Positions 33,501-40,942 of a DNA stretch of 64,000 bases are shown one piece after another (positions within the stretch are counted from its first letter, which is position 1; each line of letters begins with the position of its first letter). The translations under genes and the position numbers were made by a program. The DNA comes from Candidatus Ideonella esbjergensis. GTDB lineage: Bacteria > Pseudomonadota > Gammaproteobacteria > Burkholderiales > Burkholderiaceae_C. The DNA lies in NCBI GenBank assembly GCA_016710065.1, contig JADJLP010000001.1, positions 930,001 through 994,000 on the forward strand, in the 5' to 3' direction. The notes below the pieces were generated by a model. The model did no database searches. It was not told the DNA's origin and saw only the letters and a program-made list of their open reading frames with translations.

Positions 33501-35093
33501 TCAGTGCCGGAAGTGCCGGGTGCCTGTGAGCACCATGGCAATGCCGCGCTCGTTGGCGGCGGCGATCACCTCGTCGTCGCGCATCGAGCCACCCGGGTGG
33601 ATGACGCAGGTCGCACCTGCATCCACCACCACATCAAGGCCGTCGCGGAACGGGAAGAAGGCGTCGCTGGCCACGGCGGTACCCTCCAGGCTCAGGTTGG
33701 CGGCCTGGGCCTTGATGCTGGCGATGCGCGCCGAATCGAGCCGGCTCATCTGGCCGGCCCCCACGCCCATGGTCATGCCGTCCTTGCAGAAGACGATGGC
33801 GTTGCTCTTGACGAAGCGGGCCACGGTCCAGGCGAACAGCATGTCCTGCATCTGCTGTGCAGTGGGCTGAAGTTGGGTGACGACCTTCACGTCGCCGACG
33901 ATGTCGACGGTGTCGGCCGATTGCAGCAGCATGCCGCCGCCCACACGCTTGAATTCAAGCGCGTTCGAGAGCTTGGACAGCGGCACTTCCAGCAAGCGCA
34001 CATTGGTCTTGCTGGCGTAGGCGGCACGGGCCGCGGGCGTGATGGCCGGGGCCAGGGCCACTTCCACAAACTGCTTGTTGGCGTTGATGGCTTCCACGAC
34101 GTCGGCGTCGAGCGGGCGGTTGAAGGCCATGATGCCGCCGAAGGCGCTGGTGGGGTCGGTCTTCAGGGCCTTCTGGTAAGCCTCCAGCAGCGTCGCGCCC
34201 ACGGCCACGCCGCAAGGGTTGGCGTGCTTGACGATCACGCAGGCCGGCTGCTCGAAGGCCTTCACGCATTCCCAGGCAGCGTCGGCGTCGGCGATGTTGT
34301 TGTAGCTCAGCTCCTTGCCCTGGATCTGCGTCCACTGGCTCAGCGTGCCGGCCACGGGCTGGGCCTCGCGGTAGAAGGCGGCGCTCTGGTGCGGGTTCTC
34401 GCCATAGCGCATGCCCTGCACCTTGTGCAGTTGCAGGCTGAACACCTCGGGGTATTCGGCGCGCTGCGGCACTTCCAGGCCATGTTCTTCCGAGCCCGGT
34501 TCGAGCGCGGTGAGGTAGTTGGTGATCATGCCGTCGTAGGCGGCGGTGTGCGCAAACACCTTTTTGGCCAGCATGAACTTGGTGGCGCGCTGCAGTTGTG
34601 GATTCGGGCCCCCGGCCTTCAACTCGCTCAGCACCTGCGGGTAATCGGACGGCTCGATCACCACACCCACGTCCTGCCAGTTCTTGGCGGCGGCGCGCAG
34701 CATGGCCGGGCCGCCGATGTCGATGTTCTCGATCGCGTCCTCCAGGGTGCAATCGGCCTTGGCTGTGGCTTTGGCGAAGGGGTAGAGGTTGATGACCAGC
34801 AGGTCGATGGTGTTGATGCCATGTTCCTTGAGTGCCGCCATGTGCTCGGGCACGTCACGGCGCGCCAGCAGGCCACCGTGCACGCGTGGGTGCAGGGTCT
34901 TGACGCGGCCGTCCAGCATCTCTGGAAAGCCGGTGATCTCCGACACCTCGGTGACGGGCAACTTGTGCTCGGCCAGCAGCTTGGCGGTGCCCCCGGTGGA
35001 CAGCAGCTTGATGCCCAGGGCGTGCAGGCTGCGGGCGAATTCGACGATGCCGGTCTTGTCAGAAACCGACAGCAGGGCGGTGAGTTGGGTCAT
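33501..35093 (-). CDS. purH: Bifunctional AICAR transformylase / IMP cyclohydrolase
   Basis: PurH carries out the last two steps of IMP synthesis in the cytoplasm. The 530-residue length is normal. The N-terminal MGS/cyclohydrolase domain (about 1-135) shows LLSVSDKTGIVEFA, STGGTAKLL, DGRVKTLHPRVHGGLL and NIDIGGPAMLRAAAKN. The transformylase domain has YGENPHQSAAFY, KELSYNN, KHANPCGVA, TSAFGGIMAFN and GMTMGVGAGQMSRLDS. It is downstream of dusB and fis on the same strand, with only 30 bases between fis and purH. Confidence 0.97.
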   Translation of the reverse strand: MTQLTALLSVSDKTGIVEFARSLHALGIKLLSTGGTAKLLAEHKLPVTEVSEITGFPEMLDGRVKTLHPRVHGGLLARRDVPEHMAALKEHGINTIDLLVINLYPFAKATAKADCTLEDAIENIDIGGPAMLRAAAKNWQDVGVVIEPSDYPQVLSELKAGGPNPQLQRATKFMLAKKVFAHTAAYDGMITNYLTALEPGSEEHGLEVPQRAEYPEVFSLQLHKVQGMRYGENPHQSAAFYREAQPVAGTLSQWTQIQGKELSYNNIADADAAWECVKAFEQPACVIVKHANPCGVAVGATLLEAYQKALKTDPTSAFGGIMAFNRPLDADVVEAINANKQFVEVALAPAITPAARAAYASKTNVRLLEVPLSKLSNALEFKRVGGGMLLQSADTVDIVGDVKVVTQLQPTAQQMQDMLFAWTVARFVKSNAIVFCKDGMTMGVGAGQMSRLDSARIASIKAQAANLSLEGTAVASDAFFPFRDGLDVVVDAGATCVIHPGGSMRDDEVIAAANERGIAMVLTGTRHFRH

Positions 35094-35123
35094 GGTGGGA
35101 GCTACAAACGATGTGAAAAGGGT

Positions 35124-35213
35124 TTAACCAAGGTTCTGGCGCGGAACCGGCTTTGCCGGGCCGCTGCCAGGGCCCCCTCGGGGGGCAGCGACCGGAAGGG
35201 AGCGTGGGGGCGC
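35124..35213. repeat. CCCCCTCGGGGGGC repeat forming the 3' end of fis (family 2)
   Basis: The palindromic core is at about 35174-35187, flanked by GC-rich arms ending GTGGGGGCGC. It replaces the usual fis stop and is translated. The core equals the one in murD at about 2853-2867. Confidence 0.75.
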
Positions 35214-35441
35214 TATCTTGTGGTCGACCAGCTTGCGGCGCAGGGTGTTGCGGTTGATGCCCAGCCATTCGGCGGCCTTGCTCTGGTTGCCTTCGGCCTG
35301 GCGCATCACCACGTCCAGCAGCGGCTTCTCTACCGTGTGGATCACCATGTCGTAGACCGAGTGTGGCTCGGCCCCTCCCAGGTCCTTGAAATACTGGTCC
35401 AGTGTCTCGCGGACGCTCTCTTCCAGGGTCTTCTTGCTCAT
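35124..35441 (-). CDS. fis: Fis-type DNA-binding protein with repeat-derived C-terminal tail
   Basis: The first 76 residues are a typical betaproteobacterial Fis: SVRETLDQYFKDLGG, a dimerisation helix, and the helix-turn-helix GNQSKAAEWLGINRNTLRRK with LVDHK at the usual end. Fis bends DNA and controls many promoters. A further 29 residues (77-105), rich in Pro, Ala, Gly and Arg, come from a CCCCCTCGGGGGGC dispersed repeat (about 35124-35213). The gene follows dusB closely, as in the dusB-fis operon of other proteobacteria. Whether the tail affects DNA binding is unknown. Confidence 0.92.
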   Translation of the reverse strand: MSKKTLEESVRETLDQYFKDLGGAEPHSVYDMVIHTVEKPLLDVVMRQAEGNQSKAAEWLGINRNTLRRKLVDHKIAPPRSLPVAAPRGGPGSGPAKPVPRQNLG

Positions 35442-35461
35442 GTCTTTTTCTTGGGGTGGGG

Positions 35462-36505
35462 TCAGGCCTGCCGCTGCAACCGTTCGTGGTTGGCTGCAGT
35501 GCCATGGGATGAGGGAAGCAACTCGTGAGCATCGGCCAATTGCTCGAAATAGGTCGTGACGGCGCGCAACTGCGCGTCAGCACTGGCCAGCGAATTCATC
35601 ACCGCCCGAAAGGCTACGCCGCCCGGCAATGCGCGCACGGCCCAGCCGATGTGCTTGCGCGCGCTGCGCACGCCCAGGTCTTCGCCGTACAGGCCGTAGT
35701 GGTCTTGCAGGTGCTCGGTGAGCCAGGCCTGCACTTCGCGCGTGGGCGGCGGCGGCAGGTGGGTGCCCGTGGCCAGGAAATGGGCGATCTCGCGAAAGAT
35801 CCATGGCCGGCCCTGCGCGGCGCGGCCGATCATCAGCGCGTCGGCCCGCGTGTGCTTCAGCACAAGGGAGGCCTTCTCGGGCGTATCGATGTCGCCATTG
35901 GCCACCACGGGAATGCGCAGCGCGGCCTTCACGGCGGCCACGGTGTCGTACTCGGCAGCGCCCGTGTAGCCTTGCTCGCGCGTGCGGCCATGCACGGTCA
36001 CCATCACCACACCGGCGCTCTCGGCCGCGCGGGCCAGGGCCAGGGCGTTGCGCTCCGCGCTGCACCAGCCGGTGCGCATCTTCAGCGTCACCGGCACGCC
36101 CTGCGGCGCGCAGGCGGCCACCACGGCCTCGATGATGCGCAGCGCGCCGGCCTCGTCGCGCATCAGCGCCGAGCCGGCCCATTTGTTGCACACCTTCTTG
36201 GCGGGGCAGCCCATGTTGATGTCGATGATCTGCGCGCCACGGTCCACGTTGTAGGCGGCGGCCTCGGCCATCATGGCCGCGTTGGTGCCAGCGATCTGCA
36301 CGGCGATAGGGCCGGGCTCACCCTCGTGGTTGGCGCGGCGCGAGGTCTTCAGCGTGTGCCACAGGTCGCGCCGCGACGTCACCATCTCGCTCACCGCGTA
36401 GCCTGCGCCCAGGCGCCGGCAGAGCTGCCGGAACGGCCTGTCCGTCACCCCCGCCATCGGGGCGACGAACAGCGGGTTCGGCAGTTCGTGGGGGCCGATG
36501 TGCAT
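35462..36505 (-). CDS. dusB: tRNA-dihydrouridine synthase B
   Basis: DusB reduces specific uridines in the tRNA D-loop with FMN and NADPH. The 347-residue protein starts MHIGPHELPNPLFVAPMAGV and has the FMN-binding TIM barrel with IDINMGCPAKKVCNKWAGSA (probable catalytic C106), LKMRTGW, VHGRTREQGYTG, VVANGDI and MIGRAAQGRPW. The start at 36505 fits the conserved N-terminus; the longer open frame is not supported. It is the first gene of dusB-fis(-purH). Confidence 0.95.
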   Translation of the reverse strand: MHIGPHELPNPLFVAPMAGVTDRPFRQLCRRLGAGYAVSEMVTSRRDLWHTLKTSRRANHEGEPGPIAVQIAGTNAAMMAEAAAYNVDRGAQIIDINMGCPAKKVCNKWAGSALMRDEAGALRIIEAVVAACAPQGVPVTLKMRTGWCSAERNALALARAAESAGVVMVTVHGRTREQGYTGAAEYDTVAAVKAALRIPVVANGDIDTPEKASLVLKHTRADALMIGRAAQGRPWIFREIAHFLATGTHLPPPPTREVQAWLTEHLQDHYGLYGEDLGVRSARKHIGWAVRALPGGVAFRAVMNSLASADAQLRAVTTYFEQLADAHELLPSSHGTAANHERLQRQA

Positions 36506-36617
36506 GGTGCGAGCGCGCAGGGAGATTGCTGAAAAAGGAGGCAGAGTATAGCGGTGGCACCTGTCGCGAAGGCGACAGCAATGACCCGAGGAACCGGGTT
36601 GTTTCGGACTGGTCACA

Positions 36618-37106
36618 ATGGTCTGCATGGAAGCATGGATGCACTCGCTGCTGACCTGGTTGGCGCTGCCCGAGGTGGGGCTGTCCACGGTGTTCGTGGT
36701 GGCGCTGGTGTCGGCCACCTTGCTGCCGCTGGGCTCGGAGCCTGCTGTGGCGGCGGTGGTATTGAACGACCCCAGCCTGTTCTGGCCGGCGGTGCTGGTG
36801 GCCACGCTGGGCAACTCGGTGGGTGGCGCCATCAGCTGGTGGATGGGCTACGGTGCCGAGCGCGCCTACGAGCACGCCCGGCACCGTCCGCCACACGAGT
36901 TGCGCGCGCTGGCCTGGCTCAAGCGCTTTGGCCCCAAAGCCTGCTTGCTGTCATGGCTACCTCTGGTGGGCGACCCGCTGTGCGCCGTGGCCGGCTGGCT
37001 GCGCCTGCCGTTCTGGCCCTGTGTGGTCTATATGGGGATAGGAAAATTCGGCCGTTATGTGACGATGACGGCCGCGATACTGTGGTGGTGGCCTGGCCAC
37101 CGCTGA
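36618..37106 (+). CDS. YqaA-type inner-membrane protein (DedA/SNARE-associated superfamily)
   Basis: A 162-residue membrane protein with about four hydrophobic segments. FVVALVSATLLPLGSEPAVA, ATLGNSVGGAISWWMGYGAE and SWLPLVGDPLCAVAGWLRLP are characteristic of the YqaA branch of the DedA superfamily, some of whose members move lipid carriers. The starts at 36618 or 36627 are equally possible. It is divergent from dusB and 19 bases ahead of the carboxypeptidase gene, perhaps co-transcribed. Confidence 0.85.
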   Translation: MVCMEAWMHSLLTWLALPEVGLSTVFVVALVSATLLPLGSEPAVAAVVLNDPSLFWPAVLVATLGNSVGGAISWWMGYGAERAYEHARHRPPHELRALAWLKRFGPKACLLSWLPLVGDPLCAVAGWLRLPFWPCVVYMGIGKFGRYVTMTAAILWWWPGHR

Positions 37107-37125
37107 ACAACAAAGGGAGACGAAT

Positions 37126-38637
37126 TTGTCCACAAGCCCCAGCGCCTACCCGGCCCTGACCCAGGCGTTCCTGCGCATGTACCGCCTGGAGCACTTCAAC
37201 AGCATCGCCTCCTGGGACCAGGCCTCCTTGATGCCGCCTGGCGGCAACCAGGCCCGCTCCGAGGCACTGGCCGAGCTCTCTGGCCTGCTGCACCGGCTGG
37301 GCACCGACCCGCAGCTCGGTGCGCAGATCGAAGCGGCGGCGCTGGAGGAACTTGACGACCTGCAACGCGCCAACCTGCGCGAGATGCGCCGCAAGTGGCT
37401 GGACGCCACAGCCTTGCCCGAAGCCCTGGTGCAACGCCGCGTGATGGTGACCGCCAAGTGCGAGCACGCCTGGCGCACCCAGCGCCCGGCCAACGACTGG
37501 GCCGGCTTCGCGCCCAACCTGCGCGAGGTGCTGGCGCTGGCGCGCGAGGAGGCGCAGTTTCTGTCCGACAAGCTGGGTGTGTCGCCCTATGACGCGCTGA
37601 TGGATCGCTTCGAGCCCGGCATGCGCAGCGAGCGGGTGACCCAGGTGTTTGCCGAGGTGAAGCAATGGCTGCCCGGGCTGATCCGCGAGGTGGTGGCCAG
37701 GCAAGCCCACGAGGCCGCAGCCCAGCCGGTGATCCAAGCCACGGGGCCCTTCAGCCAGGCCGCGCAACGCCAGGTCTGCGAGCGGGTGATGCAGGTGCTG
37801 GGCTTCAACTTCGATGCTGGCCGGCTGGACGTCAGCACGCACCCCTTCTCGGGCGGTGTGCCCGAGGACGTGCGGCTCACCACGCGCTTCAAGGACGGCG
37901 ACTTTCTGATGAGCCTGATGAGCACGGTGCACGAAACCGGCCACGGCCGCTACGAGCAGAACCTGCCGCGCGAGTGGCTGGGCCAGCCGGTGGCGCTGGC
38001 GCGCTCCATGGCCATCCACGAGAGCCAGAGCCTGTCGTTCGAGATGCAACTGGGCGGCCATCCAGGCTTTGCGCGGCTGCTTTCCCCGCTGCTGGCCGAG
38101 GCCTTTGGCGACCAACCGGCGTTTGCGCCCGCCAACCTCAACCGCCTACTCACACGCGTGGCGCCGGGGCTGATCCGCGTGGAGGCCGACGAGGTCACCT
38201 ACCCGGCCCATGTCATCCTGCGCTACGAGATCGAGCGCGCGCTGATCGCCGGCGACGCCGAGGTGGACGACATCCCCGCGCTGTGGGACGCGCAGATCCT
38301 GGCCTTGCTGGGGCAGGACACGCGCGGCAACTTCCGCAATGGGCCCATGCAGGACATCCACTGGCCCTCGGGCAGCTTCGGCTATTTCCCCTGCTACTCG
38401 CTGGGCGCCATGTACGCTGCGCAGTGGTTTGCCAGCATGCGCAGGCGCACGCCCGATCTGGACGCGCGCATCGCCCAGGGTGATTTGGCGGTGGTGTTCG
38501 ATTGGCTGAGCGCCAACATCTGGCAGCAGGGCAGCCGCTGGCCTACGGATGAGTTGTCGTTGCGCGCCAGTGGCGAAACGCTGAATCCCGCGCACTTCCG
38601 CGCCCATCTGGAGCGGCGCTACCTGGGCCAGGGCTGA
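37126..38637 (+). CDS. Carboxypeptidase Taq (M32 metallopeptidase)
   Basis: A 503-residue zinc carboxypeptidase, expected in the cytoplasm. It has the M32 motif HETGH at residues 269-273 (HExxH), the third-ligand region AIHESQSL, and downstream DEVTYPAHVILRYEIE and GSFGYFPCYSLGAMYAAQ, all conserved in the family. The start is TTG at 37126, with AGGGAGA eight bases upstream; the N-terminus YPALTQAF matches the usual family beginning, so the rare start codon is credible. Confidence 0.93.
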   Translation: MSTSPSAYPALTQAFLRMYRLEHFNSIASWDQASLMPPGGNQARSEALAELSGLLHRLGTDPQLGAQIEAAALEELDDLQRANLREMRRKWLDATALPEALVQRRVMVTAKCEHAWRTQRPANDWAGFAPNLREVLALAREEAQFLSDKLGVSPYDALMDRFEPGMRSERVTQVFAEVKQWLPGLIREVVARQAHEAAAQPVIQATGPFSQAAQRQVCERVMQVLGFNFDAGRLDVSTHPFSGGVPEDVRLTTRFKDGDFLMSLMSTVHETGHGRYEQNLPREWLGQPVALARSMAIHESQSLSFEMQLGGHPGFARLLSPLLAEAFGDQPAFAPANLNRLLTRVAPGLIRVEADEVTYPAHVILRYEIERALIAGDAEVDDIPALWDAQILALLGQDTRGNFRNGPMQDIHWPSGSFGYFPCYSLGAMYAAQWFASMRRRTPDLDARIAQGDLAVVFDWLSANIWQQGSRWPTDELSLRASGETLNPAHFRAHLERRYLGQG

Positions 38638-38649
38638 CAGGCGGCGTTG

Positions 38650-38758
38650 TCATTCCCGCCCGCTCCCTAGTCATTCCCGCAATTTCCTAGTCATTCCCGC
38701 GAAGGCGGGAATCCATTGGTGTCGCCAACACTGGACTCCCGCCTTCGCGGGAGTGACG
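38650..38758. repeat. Palindromic repeat with extra tandem left arms (family 1)
   Basis: TCATTCCCGC occurs at 38650, 38671 and 38691 (periods 21 and 20). The last copy opens a full element whose right arm GACTCCCGCCTTCGCGGGAG ends at 38753. It lies between the convergent carboxypeptidase and patatin genes and could also act as a terminator. Confidence 0.88.
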
Positions 38759-38788
38759 GCGGTGGTCAAGCGGGCGTGACGGCAGAGC

Positions 38789-40063
38789 TCAGGATGGGGA
38801 GCGGCCTCGCCGGTGATGCGAGGCTGGCGTGTCCAGCCAGAGAGCCAGTCCATCCAGCGCCTCGTGGGCTCGGTGCATGAGTGAGTCGGCGGCTGAGCGT
38901 GGCGCGTCAGGCAGGCCCGCTATCAACTGCCTGGGTTCGTGCAGGCGCTGCGCGTTCAGGCTCATGCCGTGCCGGGCCAAGGTGGCTTCCAACGTGGCCT
39001 GTCTCATCCTCAGCATGCGGCGCGTCTGCCCAAACGCGTGGCTGGCCATCTGCTTGCGCGCGGCATAGCTGAAGGTGCCGGCGCGAAACATCGCGGCGTC
39101 GGCATGGTCGGGCTCGAACAGCAGGACGTCGCACTCCGGGTGGCTGGTTTCATAGCCCTTCATGCCCAGTTCCAGGCGCGAGTGGATCAGCGAGCGGAAG
39201 GTCTGGCTCATGAGTGCCGGCAGGCCGGCGTCGGTCAGGCGCGGGATGGCCTCGTCTGACCCGCCGTGCTGCCGAGTGGCCTGGCGGGTGCTGTCAAAGG
39301 GCACCAGCGGGTTCAGGCAGAACAGCAAGTCCAGGCCCTCATCCAGAAGCACGGTGGCGTGCATGGTCTTCTTCAGCGCGCCGTCCACATAGCTGCGGCC
39401 GTTGATTTCCACCGGCGGGAACAGGCCGGGCAGGGCCGCGCTGGCAATCACCGCACGGGCGATGGGCGTGTCGTCCCAGCCGGGCTGGCCAAACGGGGCG
39501 GCCTCGCCGGTGTCCAGGTCGGTCGCCACGATCACCAGGCGGCGGGCCAGTTCGCGAAAGTCGTTGCTGCGGCCGGGCTGCGAGAACAACTGGGTGAGGT
39601 GCGCTTCCAGCGGCCGGTTGTCGAACACGCCGGTGGGCAGCAGGCGGCTGGCTGCGGCCATCAGGCTGGGCAGCGTGGCGTGGCCACTTAATACTTGGCC
39701 GGCGGCATGGGCCAGCACGCTGGGCGCCATCGCCAGGCGGTGGGCATACTCGCCCCAGGCGGGGCGGGTGAACAGGCCGGGGGCGATAGCGTCGTCAGCC
39801 CCGCCCACGTTCTCGATGAAGGCGGCGCACAGTGCGTTGGGCGAGATGCCGTTGGCCAGGCTGGCGGCGATGAAGCCACCGGCCGACACGCCCACATAGC
39901 CACCCAGCGCGGTGAAATCGAGGCCGGTGATGGCGTCTTCGAGCGCGCACAGCGCGCCGATTTCATAAATGGCGCCGATCGGGCCACCGCCGGCCAAGGC
40001 CAGGCCTATGCGTGGTCCTGGCGCAGCACGGCGGTTCGCTTGGGCAGGCGTCTTTGGGGGCAT
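38789..40063 (-). CDS. Patatin-like phospholipase
   Basis: A 424-residue serine hydrolase with the patatin Ser-Asp dyad: oxyanion GGGPIG (residues 25-30), nucleophile S60 in GVSAG, and YVDGALKK (Asp near residue 220). No signal peptide is seen, so it probably acts in the cytoplasm, on lipids. The C-terminal 150 residues contain a helical region beyond the catalytic fold. It lies 63 bases after the phasin gene on the same strand. Some patatin-like proteins attach to storage granules; that link is only suggested here. Confidence 0.88.
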   Translation of the reverse strand: MPPKTPAQANRRAAPGPRIGLALAGGGPIGAIYEIGALCALEDAITGLDFTALGGYVGVSAGGFIAASLANGISPNALCAAFIENVGGADDAIAPGLFTRPAWGEYAHRLAMAPSVLAHAAGQVLSGHATLPSLMAAASRLLPTGVFDNRPLEAHLTQLFSQPGRSNDFRELARRLVIVATDLDTGEAAPFGQPGWDDTPIARAVIASAALPGLFPPVEINGRSYVDGALKKTMHATVLLDEGLDLLFCLNPLVPFDSTRQATRQHGGSDEAIPRLTDAGLPALMSQTFRSLIHSRLELGMKGYETSHPECDVLLFEPDHADAAMFRAGTFSYAARKQMASHAFGQTRRMLRMRQATLEATLARHGMSLNAQRLHEPRQLIAGLPDAPRSAADSLMHRAHEALDGLALWLDTPASHHRRGRSPS

Positions 40064-40126
40064 CGTTCAGGGAGTGTGCCCGCCGACGGCACAAGGCCGT
40101 GGGCCGGGCACTCCGGGTTCAAGCGA

Positions 40127-40708
40127 TCAGGCGCCGGCCTTCTTGGCCGGCGTCTTGCGGGCCACGGCCTTCTTGGCGGCAGGCTTGGCGGCGGCCTTCA
40201 CCGCAGGCTTGGCAGCCGTTTTGGCGGCAGCGCGCTTGGCCGGAGCCTTCGCGGCCGGCTTGGCAGCCACCACAGGCTTGCCACCCAGCTTGGCCACGGC
40301 GGCGGACAGGGCGTCCACACGGGCGGTCAGCTCGGCCACGTCCTTGGCGGTGGGCACGCCCAGCTTGCCCATGGCCTTGGCGGTGCGGGCTTCGAAGATG
40401 GATTCGAGCTTGTCCCACGACGCACCGGCCTTGTTCGTCACTTCGTCGGCCATCGCGCTCATCTTGCCGGTCACTTCGGTCAGGCGCTCCTCGGCCACGG
40501 CCTGGGTCTTGCGCTGCAGGCTCACACCTTCCTTGATCAGCGCTTCAAAGACCTTGCCGCCTTCGCCTTGCGCCTTGGCAAAGGCACCCATGCCAGCCAG
40601 CCAAATCTGCTGGGCCTGGGCCTTGACCGAGTTGGCGAGCTGGCTGTCCAGCAAACCGGCGGGCGAGGCGGCCTTGCTCTCGGCCATCTTCTTGAGCTTC
40701 TTGACCAT
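40127..40708 (-). CDS. Phasin-family protein with Lys/Ala-rich tail
   Basis: A 193-residue protein. The first 120 residues match the PhaI/PhaF-type granule protein pattern (NSVKAQAQQIWLAGMGAFAK, GGKVFEALIKEGVSLQ). A coiled coil (VAELTARVDALSAAVAKLGG) follows, then a tail of KPAAK-like repeats similar to AlgP or histone H1. PhaF-type proteins coat polyhydroxyalkanoate granules and tie them to DNA through such a tail. ATG 40708 has AAGGA in front; the upstream extension is not supported. Confidence 0.87.
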   Translation of the reverse strand: MVKKLKKMAESKAASPAGLLDSQLANSVKAQAQQIWLAGMGAFAKAQGEGGKVFEALIKEGVSLQRKTQAVAEERLTEVTGKMSAMADEVTNKAGASWDKLESIFEARTAKAMGKLGVPTAKDVAELTARVDALSAAVAKLGGKPVVAAKPAAKAPAKRAAAKTAAKPAVKAAAKPAAKKAVARKTPAKKAGA

Positions 40709-40942
40709 GGTGTTCCTTTGTGTGCGTGGCGGGGTGAAAGGGGTGGGGCCCACAGCGCCACGAGGCTGCGCAACCCGATGCAAGCCAGTGTAGGAGGGGC
40801 CTCTGGAGGGCGCATCCTAATTTGCCGGGGCCTGGCCACGGCGGTGTGGCGGACTGCTGGGGTAAGCGCGCAGGCGCAGGCAGAAGCCGCCGCCGCAAAA
40901 TGCCGCTCTTGGTCAGACCCACAGATTCATCAGGAGGCTTGC

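Noticed and set aside
40066..40126. Terminator between phasin and patatin genes
   Set aside because: An imperfect stem (GTGCCCG with CGGGCAC) is present but bulged and lacks a T-run, so I did not call it.
39695..40942. 416-residue N-terminal extension of the fatty acyl-CoA reductase
   Set aside because: The extension is opposite the patatin and phasin genes; the ATG at 40943 has a strong ribosome site and gives the exact family N-terminus.
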